The notes below the pieces were generated by a model. That model searched no databases. It was not told the DNA's origin and saw nothing but the letters and a program-made list of their open reading frames with translations. From NCBI GenBank assembly GCA_016794445.1, contig JAEUKC010000164.1, positions 6,412 through 70,411 of the forward strand: a stretch of 64,000 nucleotides of DNA, read 5' to 3'. Of the stretch, positions 33,270-43,476 are shown in pieces (positions within the stretch are counted from its first letter, which is position 1; every line of letters starts with the position of its first letter). The position numbers and the translations under genes are program-made. The stretch comes from JADJMO01 sp016794445 (GTDB taxonomy: Bacteria; Myxococcota_A; Polyangia; Polyangiales; JADJMO01).

Positions 33270-36200
33270 TCAGCAGTCGCGGTCGTACGAGTACCCGCAC
33301 GGGCCGAAGCCCAGGTAGTAGAGCGAGACGCGGACCTGGTTGAGGAAGCCGACGTAGAGGCGGAGCTTCTCCGCCGCGGCAGCGTCCTTCACGTCAGCCT
33401 TGGTGATCGCCACGGTCGTCCCCTTCTTGAGCGGACGGTGCGTGATCGGGTCGTACTTGGCCTTGAGCTGGGTCGAGCCGACCTTCACCGGCTCGCTCTC
33501 CACGTCGTAGGCCGCGAGCAGGAGCTCGTTGGCGTGCTCCATCATGCGGGCGCCGATGCCCTGGTCGACGATCTTGCCGGCGAGGGTCTCCTGGCCGAAC
33601 GACTTGGCGTTCCACTCGATGCCCTCGGAGGGGTCGAAGAACACCACGCGCTCGCCGTCGGGGATCGTGATGGCCTCGGAGCTACCGGGGACCCAGATGC
33701 GGGTGCGGTTGATGAGGTCCATGCTGGAGTCGATCGGCTGGTAGAGCATCATCAGGACGACCGCCGGGACCTTCTGCCGGAAGCCGAGCATCGGGTCGAC
33801 GACCTTGCTGCCGGCCGGGCGGGTGATCTTGGTGACGTCGGCGTCCCAGAGCTTGAGGGTCGACAGCGGCGTCATGCCGAAGGCGTCCTTGGTGCTGGCG
33901 GGATCGATGTACGGACCGACGGTGTCCCAGTCGTCTGCCATGACGCCGGCGACCAGGCGGTCGAAGGCCTGCGGCAGCGCGCTGCGGAAGCTGAACATCA
34001 CGTTGCGGCCGTCGAGATAGGTCTCGCGGGCGACGGTGCTGAGCTTGGGACGGGCGTCGGTGAGGGCGATGGCGGCGAACGGCTTCTCGAGGAAGCTGCC
34101 GGCGCGGAACGCGTACGCACGGTAGTCGTACTGGCGCTTGAGATCGAAGCGGTGGTCGACGTAGCGCGCGTCACCGACGCCGAGCCAGAAGCTCGGGGTC
34201 ACGCCGCCGATCGGCTTGGTGGGGTCGGCCTCTTCGGGCATGCCCGGAGCGACCGAGTAGAGGTCGTAGAGCGAGCCCGGCTGCTTGTTGAGCGTGTAGG
34301 CGCCCGGCTGCGGCCGGAGGAACGCCGACTGCATCGCGTCGAACAGCTGGGTCAGCGAGAGGCTGCCGCCACGCGCCGAGTACTTCGCCGGATCCTCCTC
34401 GAAGCCCGAGCGGACGACGTCGGAGAGGGCGTTCCACTGGAGCGACTGCACGCGGTCGAAGAAGCGACCGTACATGCGGCGACCCGCGTTGGCGACGTTA
34501 CGCTCGCGCCTTCCCATGCGGAAGAAGTAGTCGAGGTACATCATCCCGTAGCGATCCAGGATGTCCTGGGTCAGCTCGTAGAAGTCGGCGCCCGAGTCGT
34601 ACACCATGCTGTGGACGTAGGCCGTGTTGCCGTCGCTGACCTTGTAGGGCCAGCGGCGACGGGTCAGGCCGTCCGAGCCCTTCCACGGACCGGCCGGGTT
34701 GGTCTCTGCATACTGGACCTTCCACTCGTCGGTCGCGGGGAAGCCCTGCGCGTTCGCCGAGACCATGTCGCGCACGAGCGCGTGGTCGCGGTGGGGCACC
34801 TGGCACACGAGCCCGAGGGCGCCGATGCCACGGTCCTTCTCCTCGGCGGTCTGCGGGCGGCAGCGCTTCGGATCGAACAGGTTCAGGCGGATGCCCATCT
34901 GCGTGTAGTGGGTGTCGGCGCCACCGATGTACCAGGCGTCGGCGTTCATCAGGCCGAGGGCGCCCGCGAACGACTTGGCCGTGGCAGCGGAGTTCTTGAC
35001 GAGGTTCTTGTCCTCGTCGTCGAAGAGCTCGACCAGGCCACCGTAGATGTACTTCGCCGCCATCTTGTCGAACGGCGCGAGCTGCGCCGAGTAGATGGTG
35101 TCGAACTTGTAGTCCATCACGGAGTCGACCGCGTACGACTCGATCGAGTGGTGCTCAGCGCCCTTCTTGGTGCCGAGCTCTTCCTCGGTCAGCGGGTCGA
35201 TGTAGCGCGGCCCGATGCAGGTGTCGGGCGAGCCCGGCGCGCGCGGGGTGGTCGGGTCGCACTGCTTGAACGACTCGGTCTTTCCCTGGGCGCGGTAGGT
35301 CCAGTACTCGGTGTTGTAGTTGATGGCGTCGTAGGAGCCAGCGAACTGGTGCTCCATCGACATGAGGTGACCCATCTCGTGGAGGAGCGTGAACTCGTAC
35401 ATCGGCTCGAGCAGCTCCTGGTAGATGAGCTTGCCGCGGAGCTTCTTGTCGATGGTCTGGCCCTCGACACCGGCTGCCTTGGCGATGCGACCGCTGGCCG
35501 CTGCGCCGTCCGGGTACTTGGACTTGTAGAACGCCGCCGCGCCAGCGAGGTAGTTGAAGCGCAGCATCTCGTCCGGCCCGAGCGAGCAGGTGTGCTTCGC
35601 CTTGGCGCGGAAGAACTCCGTCTCGCCCTCGATGGCGATGGAGGTGGGGTTCATCGCGCGGAGCGGCGAGACCGCGTCGAGGACGGGCTTGGTGGCCGCC
35701 TTGGTCGGGTCGATGCCCACGCTGGAGACCCAGAGGTCGTTGACGATGGACTGCTCGAGGCCCGCCTTCTTGGCCGCCTCGAGGCGCTGCGCGATCTTGG
35801 TGGTGTAGGCGGTCGTGTCGGCGAAGCCCGGCGTCCCGAGGGTCGCCTGCTTGGACACGTGCTGGTTCCACTTGATGAAGCGCTCGGCGTCGCTGGTCGT
35901 GCCCGCGAGCGCCTTGGCGGCGCCCGTCTTGGCCTGGAGACCCGCGATGTCCACGGCCTTGAGGCGCGCGTCCATCTCGGCCTTGGTCATGTGCTTCGGC
36001 GACATGACCTTGGTGAGCTCGCCCTGGAAGGCGTTCAGCGCCGGGTCGATGATCGGGTCGGTCTTGAAGTCGGCGGGCGCGGAGCCGTACCAGTCGACCG
36101 TCACGCCGGAGACGTACTCCGACGGCGTGAGGTCGCCGTTGACCAGCATGATCTGGTCGCGCATGTACGCCGAGTAGTCCTCGACGGACGCGCCGAAGAT

Positions 36201-37787
36201 GTTGACGGTGGAGCCGATGTTCTCACCGGTGGTCGGGTCGCCCGACCAGACGATGACGCCGAGCGGCTTGTTGAAGGACGGGTTGTTCCACCACGCGATC
36301 ATGTGCTCGCGGATGTCGCCCTTGCGGACCTTCTTGCCTTCCTGGCCGCAGGACGGGTGATCGCCCTTGAGCACCGGGTTGTGGCACATGACCACGACCT
36401 CGTCGCCCGTCGGCTCGTCCTCTTCCGCGGGGTTGATGGCGGCGTTCTTGAAGTACTTGCCGTGGCAGGCTTCACGCTCGCCGCCGGCGCGACGGCACTC
36501 GGCCTCGCGAGCGTAGGAGACCGCGCCCTTGAGGGCCTTGTTCCACTGGCCGAGCGCGTGCTCGGTGGTGGGCCAGAGGTACTCGGGCAGCTCGGGATCG
36601 AGGAAGAAGTCGATCTGGCGGACCTTGCGGTCGGTGTACGGGATCGTGCACCGCTTCGCGTTCATGTCACAGACGGAGTTGAGGCCGCCCGACGCCTCGG
36701 CGCAGGTGGCGTCGCCGTCCTTCTTGACGTTGTTCCCGCCGCAGATCGTCGCGGTGTGGGACTTGTCCCAGATGTTGTACTTCTGCTGGTAGATGTGCCA
36801 GGTGTCGTCGACGATGCCGTAGTTGCGATCGTAGCCGCTGCGGTCGAGCGTGAGGTTGGCCTGGATGTTCGCCATCCAGCTGGTGATCTCACCCGCCTCG
36901 TAGTCGCGACCCGCGTCCACCTTCCAGAACGACGTCCGGAGCGTGACCTCCTGGTCGGAGCACTCGATGGAGCCTTCCGAGTAGGTGCTCGGGTAGAGGT
37001 TCATGTTCTGCAGGAGGCAGTACGGAACCTGGTAGCCGTAGTAGTCGAACGTCTCGGGGCCCGCGATCCAGCGGGAGGTGACGTCGAAGTAACCGCCGCC
37101 GATCTCGGCGAAGTTCGAGTAGTCGGCCGGCTTCTTGGGGTCGGCCTCGAAGAAGGCCACGGGCTTCCAGCGGAGGTCGCCGCCGAAGGTCTCCCACCAG
37201 AAGATCTGGTTCGGGTCACCGACCAGGTTCTGCGACCAGTCGACGCGGAAGTACTCGCGGGCGTACCAGGGCACGTCGGAGGCGTTCTCCTCGCGGACGT
37301 TGGAGACCTCGCCCGTGATCGGGTTGTAGGCCTGCTGGATGTTGAAGTGGCTGCGGATCGGGTAGACGGCGACGATGTAGCCCTCGATGGCCTTGTGCTT
37401 GGCCGCCGCGTCGCCGTTCGCCTTCACGCCGCCCTTGCCGTCGGTACCCTTGATGTACTCGTAGGCGTTGCGGACGATCAGGAAGTTCTCCGTGATCTCG
37501 AACCGCACGCGGCGGGTCAGGTCCTGGAGACCGTCGCTGAACCACGGGTTCGTGCGCTGGACCTGAGTGATCAGGCTGCGCATGTAGAACTCCGGAGCGT
37601 TCTCCGGGTGCTGGAGGTCACCGACGAAGTCGGACTTCTTGAGGGCGAGCGGCTGGACGCGATCGATCTCGTCCCGCTGCCCAGCGCACCCCGTCGTCGT
37701 ACCGGCCGACCCGCTCACCGCGAGTGCGGCCAGGGCCGCCACCCCAAGGCTCCTCAATCCGAGCCTCTTGCGCCATCCGCTACGCAT
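33270..37787 (-). CDS. Giant lipoprotein zinc metalloprotease, copy 2
   Basis: 1,505 residues, paralogous to the preceding gene product over most of the length. A signal peptide ends in a Cys with poor lipobox (GTTTGCAGQ). The zinc motif is H803-E-M-G-H807-LMSMEH813, with Ser in place of the Gly found in copy 1 and in most metzincins. NFQF/QFAGSYDAINYN follows as in copy 1. Metal-binding spacing is kept, so activity is likely but substrate preference may differ. A GGAGG box 10 bases upstream fixes the ATG at 37787 over an open frame from 37868. The two genes lie 83 bases apart, same strand, and each has an upstream TAGGAGGC box; the order suggests a recent tandem duplication followed by divergence. 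Confidence 0.85.
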   Translation of the reverse strand: MRSGWRKRLGLRSLGVAALAALAVSGSAGTTTGCAGQRDEIDRVQPLALKKSDFVGDLQHPENAPEFYMRSLITQVQRTNPWFSDGLQDLTRRVRFEITENFLIVRNAYEYIKGTDGKGGVKANGDAAAKHKAIEGYIVAVYPIRSHFNIQQAYNPITGEVSNVREENASDVPWYAREYFRVDWSQNLVGDPNQIFWWETFGGDLRWKPVAFFEADPKKPADYSNFAEIGGGYFDVTSRWIAGPETFDYYGYQVPYCLLQNMNLYPSTYSEGSIECSDQEVTLRTSFWKVDAGRDYEAGEITSWMANIQANLTLDRSGYDRNYGIVDDTWHIYQQKYNIWDKSHTATICGGNNVKKDGDATCAEASGGLNSVCDMNAKRCTIPYTDRKVRQIDFFLDPELPEYLWPTTEHALGQWNKALKGAVSYAREAECRRAGGEREACHGKYFKNAAINPAEEDEPTGDEVVVMCHNPVLKGDHPSCGQEGKKVRKGDIREHMIAWWNNPSFNKPLGVIVWSGDPTTGENIGSTVNIFGASVEDYSAYMRDQIMLVNGDLTPSEYVSGVTVDWYGSAPADFKTDPIIDPALNAFQGELTKVMSPKHMTKAEMDARLKAVDIAGLQAKTGAAKALAGTTSDAERFIKWNQHVSKQATLGTPGFADTTAYTTKIAQRLEAAKKAGLEQSIVNDLWVSSVGIDPTKAATKPVLDAVSPLRAMNPTSIAIEGETEFFRAKAKHTCSLGPDEMLRFNYLAGAAAFYKSKYPDGAAASGRIAKAAGVEGQTIDKKLRGKLIYQELLEPMYEFTLLHEMGHLMSMEHQFAGSYDAINYNTEYWTYRAQGKTESFKQCDPTTPRAPGSPDTCIGPRYIDPLTEEELGTKKGAEHHSIESYAVDSVMDYKFDTIYSAQLAPFDKMAAKYIYGGLVELFDDEDKNLVKNSAATAKSFAGALGLMNADAWYIGGADTHYTQMGIRLNLFDPKRCRPQTAEEKDRGIGALGLVCQVPHRDHALVRDMVSANAQGFPATDEWKVQYAETNPAGPWKGSDGLTRRRWPYKVSDGNTAYVHSMVYDSGADFYELTQDILDRYGMMYLDYFFRMGRRERNVANAGRRMYGRFFDRVQSLQWNALSDVVRSGFEEDPAKYSARGGSLSLTQLFDAMQSAFLRPQPGAYTLNKQPGSLYDLYSVAPGMPEEADPTKPIGGVTPSFWLGVGDARYVDHRFDLKRQYDYRAYAFRAGSFLEKPFAAIALTDARPKLSTVARETYLDGRNVMFSFRSALPQAFDRLVAGVMADDWDTVGPYIDPASTKDAFGMTPLSTLKLWDADVTKITRPAGSKVVDPMLGFRQKVPAVVLMMLYQPIDSSMDLINRTRIWVPGSSEAITIPDGERVVFFDPSEGIEWNAKSFGQETLAGKIVDQGIGARMMEHANELLLAAYDVESEPVKVGSTQLKAKYDPITHRPLKKGTTVAITKADVKDAAAAEKLRLYVGFLNQVRVSLYYLGFGPCGYSYDRDC

Positions 37788-37996
37788 CCAACGCCTCCTA
37801 TCCGACTTGCCGCGTGAAGTGACACGGACGCACGCCCGTGTCGGGGAGGCGCGTCGTGCAACTGTCACGCCAGGAAGTCAACGGCCCACATCCGGCGGCT
37901 TGCGGGCTCGGAGACCCTGGTGAGCCAGGGCTCGTTAGGCGACTGACGGGGCGGAGGAGGGGGTCGGCGATCGGGTCGCGCACGGTCGGACGGACC

Positions 37997-38046
37997 TTGA
38001 CCGACCCTCCCTCCTGGCCTAACACTCACCCACGCGTAAGAGTTAG
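37997..38046 (+). promoter_or_regulatory. Candidate promoter and inverted repeat of the ISC operon
   Basis: TTGACC (37997-38002) and TAACAC (38020-38025) are 17 bases apart and just upstream of the GTG at 38055. An inverted repeat CTAACACT (38019-38026) / AGAGTTAG (38039-38046), 7 of 8 pairs, overlaps the -10 region and start site. It could be the operator of the MerR-type regulator encoded next, though classical MerR sites lie inside the spacer. The rest of the 267-base gap from 37788 holds a CCCTGG-TGAG-CCAGGG hairpin near 37914-37929. Confidence 0.4.
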
Positions 38047-38054
38047 AGATAGCC

Positions 38055-38618
38055 GTGACCCACCACAGACTCCCCATCCTGGATCCGAGCCCCGAAGAGG
38101 GGGTGTCACCTCTCGAGGCCTTGCTGTCGCCCGTGGCGGCAGGAGAGGCAGCGGTAGAGGAGCTGCTCCAGGTCGGGGATCTGGCCCAGCGGGCCGGCAA
38201 GACCGTGCGGGCGCTCCATCTGTACGAGGAGCTCGGGCTCCTCAAGCCGCACGCGCGATCGAAGGGGCGGTTCCGGCTCTATGGGCCCGACGCGCTCGTG
38301 CGCGTGCGCTGGATCGGCAAGCTGCAGGAGATGGGGCTGTCGCTGGCCGAGATCGCCGCGCTCCTCCGGGGCTTCCAGAGCAGCGACAGCGCCGCCATCG
38401 CCATGCACCGCGTCCGCGAGGTGTTCGAGACCCGCCTCGCCGAGACCCGCGTCCAGCTCGACAAGCTCCGCTCGCTCGAGGCCGAGCTCGAGTCCTCGCT
38501 CCACTACCTCGACGTCTGCGACGTGTGCGACCCGGCTCGCCACACGGGCCAGTGCACCAAGTGCGACATGCACACGAACGAAGCGCCCGAGCTCGTGCTC
38601 GGAGTACAGAACGGATGA
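38055..38618 (+). CDS. MerR-family regulator with C-terminal Cys4 site, first gene of ISC operon
   Basis: 187 residues from a GTG. The winged helix-turn-helix spans residues about 37-105 (LLQVGDLAQRAGKTVRALHLYEELGLL, then GRFRLYGPDALVRVRWIG; pieces kept short here), followed by the dimerisation helix (112-150). The end has C155-x2-C158-x8-C167-x2-C170 with H163 and H173 in between or after, a clear metal or Fe-S ligand set. The N-terminal 36 residues are extra. The stop overlaps the iscS ATG by four bases (ATGA). Since isc operons are normally controlled by IscR, this protein is the likely local sensor of Fe-S or iron status; this is inference. No IscR-like gene is in the window. Confidence 0.9.
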   Translation: MTHHRLPILDPSPEEGVSPLEALLSPVAAGEAAVEELLQVGDLAQRAGKTVRALHLYEELGLLKPHARSKGRFRLYGPDALVRVRWIGKLQEMGLSLAEIAALLRGFQSSDSAAIAMHRVREVFETRLAETRVQLDKLRSLEAELESSLHYLDVCDVCDPARHTGQCTKCDMHTNEAPELVLGVQNG

Positions 38619-39844
38619 CGACGATGCAGCTGCCGATCTACATGGACTACCACGCGACCACGCCGGTCGACCCGCGCGTGCTCGAGGCGATGCTGCCGTA
38701 CTTCGGCGCGAAGTTCGGCAACGCGGCGAGCCGCAGCCACGCCTTCGGGTGGCAGGCCGAGGAGGCGGTCGAGACGGCGCGCGCGGAGATCGCCCGGCTC
38801 GTCGGCGGTCACCACGACCCGAAGTCGATCGTGTTCACGTCGGGCGCCACCGAGAGCGACAACCTCGCGATCAAGGGCGTGGCCGAGTTCTACCGCGACA
38901 AGGGCCGCCACATCATCACGACCAAGATCGAGCACAAGGCCGTGCTCGACACGTGCAAGCGCCTCGAGAAGGACGGCTTCACCGTCACCTACCTCGACGT
39001 CGACAAGCGCGGCATGGTCGACCCGGACGACGTGAAGAACGCCCTCACCGAGCAGACCATCCTGGTCTCGGTGATGCTCGCCAACAACGAGGTCGGCACG
39101 GTGCAGCCGCTCGCCGAGATCGGCAAGCTCACCCGCGCGCGCGGCGTGCTGCTCCACACCGACGCAGTGCAGGGGATCGGCAAGGTCGACTTCGACGTCG
39201 ACGCCATGAACGTGGATCTGGCCTCGATCACCGCGCACAAGATGTACGGCCCGAAGGGCGTGGGCGCACTCTACGTTCGGCGCAGCAAGCCGCGCGTGCG
39301 CCTCACCGCGCAGATGGACGGCGGCGGCCACGAGCGCGGCATGCGGTCGGGCACGCTCAACGTGCCGGGCATCGTAGGGTTCGCCAAGGCGGCCGAGCTC
39401 ATGCGGACCGAGGGCAAGGCCGAGGCCGAGCGTCTTCGCGCCCAGCGCGACGCGTTGCACGCGCGGATCACCCGCGAGCTCGACGAGGTGCACCTCAACG
39501 GGCACCCCGAGAAGCGGCTCCCGGGCAACCTCAACCTGTCGTTCGCCTTCGTCGAGGGCGAGGCGCTCATCATGGCGATCAAGGACGTCGCGGTGAGCTC
39601 GGGCTCGGCCTGCACGAGCGCGTCCCTCGAGCCGAGCTACGTGCTCCGCGCGATGGGCGTCGGCGAGGAGGTCGCCCACTCCTCGATCCGCTTCGGCCTC
39701 GGGAGATTCACCACCGACGAGGAGATCGCCTACGTGGCCGAGCTCGTCACCGGCAAGGTGAAGAAGCTCCGCGAGATGAGCCCGCTCTGGGAGATGCACA
39801 ACGAGGGCATCGACCTCGCGAGCGTGCAGTGGGCCGCGCACTGA
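38615..39844 (+). CDS. iscS: Cysteine desulfurase IscS
   Basis: 409 residues. It takes sulfur from cysteine and passes it to IscU. The N-terminus MDYHATTPVDPRVLEAM, GATESDNLAIKG, the PLP lysine in SITAHKMYGPKG, and the active-site loop SSGSACTSASLEPSYVLRAMG (Cys in GSACTS) identify the IscS/NifS family, with the C-terminal helix matching IscS. The ATG overlaps the stop of the MerR gene (ATGA); another ATG three codons in is possible. It is followed by iscU after 38 bases. Confidence 0.95.
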   Translation: MTTMQLPIYMDYHATTPVDPRVLEAMLPYFGAKFGNAASRSHAFGWQAEEAVETARAEIARLVGGHHDPKSIVFTSGATESDNLAIKGVAEFYRDKGRHIITTKIEHKAVLDTCKRLEKDGFTVTYLDVDKRGMVDPDDVKNALTEQTILVSVMLANNEVGTVQPLAEIGKLTRARGVLLHTDAVQGIGKVDFDVDAMNVDLASITAHKMYGPKGVGALYVRRSKPRVRLTAQMDGGGHERGMRSGTLNVPGIVGFAKAAELMRTEGKAEAERLRAQRDALHARITRELDEVHLNGHPEKRLPGNLNLSFAFVEGEALIMAIKDVAVSSGSACTSASLEPSYVLRAMGVGEEVAHSSIRFGLGRFTTDEEIAYVAELVTGKVKKLREMSPLWEMHNEGIDLASVQWAAH

Positions 39845-39882
39845 ACCTGGCTCGAAGCTGACGACATCCGAAGGACGACCCC

Positions 39883-40272
39883 ATGGCCTACTCGAACAAA
39901 GTCATCGAACACACCGAGAACCCGCGCAACGTCGGCACCCTGGACAAGGACTCGCCCGACGTCGGCACCGGTCTCGTGGGGGCGCCCGCCTGCGGCGACG
40001 TCATGCGCCTGCAGATCAAGGTCGAAGACGGCCGGATCACCGACGCGCGCTTCAAGACGTTCGGCTGCGGCTCGGCCATCGCCTCGTCGTCGCTCGCGAC
40101 GGAGTGGCTCAAGGGCAAGACCCTCGACGAGGCCGAGCAGATCAAGAACACGATGATCGTCGAGGAGCTCGACCTCCCGCCGGTCAAGATCCACTGCTCG
40201 GTGCTGGCCGAGGACGCCATCAAGTCGGCGATCGCCGACTTCCGTCGCAAGCGCGAAGGCAAGGCAGGCTGA
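39883..40272 (+). CDS. iscU: Iron-sulfur scaffold IscU
   Basis: 129 residues, the usual length. It is the assembly scaffold for [2Fe-2S] and [4Fe-4S] clusters. The three conserved Cys are in APACGDV, TFGCGSAIASSS and IHCSVLAEDA, and the LPPVK motif recognised by HscA is present. The N-terminus YSNKVIEHTENPRNVG is standard. It is separated from iscA by one base. Confidence 0.97.
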   Translation: MAYSNKVIEHTENPRNVGTLDKDSPDVGTGLVGAPACGDVMRLQIKVEDGRITDARFKTFGCGSAIASSSLATEWLKGKTLDEAEQIKNTMIVEELDLPPVKIHCSVLAEDAIKSAIADFRRKREGKAG

Positions 40273-40273
40273 G

Positions 40274-40663
40274 ATGTCCGAGGAAGCGACCGCCCCTCTC
40301 GCGGGCGGACCGAAGCCCGAGGCGAGCAAGCTCGCCATCTCGATCTCCGACTCGGCGGCGGTGGCGGCGCGCAAGCAGCTCGAGAAGCGCGGCACCCCCG
40401 GGTCGATGATCCGGCTCGGGATCCGCGGCGCCGGCTGTTCGGGCTTCACCTACGTCATCGAGTTCGAGGACGGCACGCCGCGCGAGGGCCGCGACCGCGT
40501 CTTCGAGCACGACGGCGTCAAGTTCGTCGTCGACCGCAAGTCGCTGCTCTACCTGGCGGGCACCCAGCTGGACTGGGAGAAGAAGCTCATGAGCCAGGGC
40601 TTCAAGTTCGTGAACCCGAACGAGAAGTCGAGCTGCGGCTGCGGGCACAGCTTCACGGTCTGA
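40274..40663 (+). CDS. iscA: Iron-sulfur carrier IscA/HesB family
   Basis: 129 residues. An A-type cluster carrier with the three Cys in GAGCSGFTYVIEF and SSCGCGHSFTV near the end. A 20-residue N-terminal extension precedes the domain (AISISDSAAVAARKQL). It starts one base after iscU and ends one base before hscB, consistent with one transcript. Confidence 0.95.
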   Translation: MSEEATAPLAGGPKPEASKLAISISDSAAVAARKQLEKRGTPGSMIRLGIRGAGCSGFTYVIEFEDGTPREGRDRVFEHDGVKFVVDRKSLLYLAGTQLDWEKKLMSQGFKFVNPNEKSSCGCGHSFTV

Positions 40664-40664
40664 C

Positions 40665-41183
40665 ATGGACCCGTTCGAGACCCTCGGGATCGCGCGGCGG
40701 TTCCTCCTCGACGTGCGCGAGGTCGAGCAGAAGCACCGCGACCTGTCGAAGGCGTTGCACCCCGACCGACACACCGCGTCCACGAGCGCCGAGCGGCGGG
40801 TCGCGCTCTCCCGTGCGATCGAGGTGAACGAGGCCTTCCGCATCGTGCGCGATCCCGTGCGGCGCGCCGAGGCGTTGCTCGCGCTCGCGGGCGTGCCCGT
40901 GGGCGAGACCCGCGAGCCCAAGCCCGATCAGGAGTTCCTGATGCAGGTGCTCGAGGACCGCGAGGCGCTCGAGGCCGCGCACGAGACGCGAGACCCGGCC
41001 GCCGTGGCCGTGGTGCTGGGGCGCGCCCAGAAGCTGCGCGCGAGCGCGGAGGAGGCCCTCGCGCTCGCGCTCGACGACGGGGGCGACCCGGCCCTCGCGG
41101 TTCCGTTTCTCGGTCGCCTGCGCTACGCGGCCCGGTTCGTGGAAGAAGCCCGGCGCGCCGAGGAAGACCTCGAGAACCCCTGA
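40665..41183 (+). CDS. hscB: Co-chaperone HscB
   Basis: 172 residues. J-domain with the HPD motif in KALHPDRHT, then the C-terminal helical domain that binds IscU (PDQEFLMQVLEDREALE). It delivers IscU to HscA and stimulates its ATPase. The N-terminus MDPFETLGIARRFLLD is typical. hscA begins two bases after its stop. Confidence 0.93.
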   Translation: MDPFETLGIARRFLLDVREVEQKHRDLSKALHPDRHTASTSAERRVALSRAIEVNEAFRIVRDPVRRAEALLALAGVPVGETREPKPDQEFLMQVLEDREALEAAHETRDPAAVAVVLGRAQKLRASAEEALALALDDGGDPALAVPFLGRLRYAARFVEEARRAEEDLENP

Positions 41184-41185
41184 TC

Positions 41186-43098
<1,913 letters not shown>

Positions 43099-43099
<1 letters not shown>

Positions 43100-43467
43100 T
43101 GCCCACCGTTCGCTGGCCGGAAGAAGGCCTCGAGATCGAGGTGCCGATCGGCACCGACCTGCGCACCGCGGGCAAGCTCGCCCACGCCCAGCAAGGCGAC
43201 GCCTGTGGTGGCAAGTGTGCTTGCTCGACCTGTCACGTCTACGTGCTCGGCGGCCGCGAGATCCTCGCCGAGGCCGACGAGGACGAGGAGGACACGCTCG
43301 ACAAGGGCTTCGACGTGCGGGCCAACAGCCGCCTCGCGTGCCAGGCCAAGGTGGCCCGCGAGGGCCTGGTCACCCTGTCGATCAGCCGCGAGTCCCGGGA
43401 GAGCTTCTACAACGAACACGCCGACGAGGCGCCGCCCGGCTGGCGGGAGGCCCGTCCGGCGAAGTAG
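43099..43467 (+). CDS. fdx: [2Fe-2S] ferredoxin of the ISC system
   Basis: 122 residues. The adrenodoxin-type cluster ligands are C36-x5-C42-x2-C45 (in DACGGKCACSTC) and C81 (in RLACQAK). An additional Cys at 40 is common in Isc ferredoxins. It supplies electrons for cluster assembly. The gene overlaps hscA by one base and is followed by the ferritin-like gene after 9 bases. Confidence 0.95.
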
Positions 43468-43476
43468 GCTACCTTC

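Noticed and set aside
29023..33318. Plus-strand open frame of about 1,430 codons opposite metalloprotease copy 1
   Set aside because: Same pattern of antisense shadow; no start signal, no recognisable motif.
33147..37817. Open frame of more than 1,500 codons on the plus strand opposite metalloprotease copy 2
   Set aside because: It is rich in Leu/Val/Asp/Arg/His with no domain, and mirrors the real gene on the other strand; such antisense frames are expected at this G+C bias.
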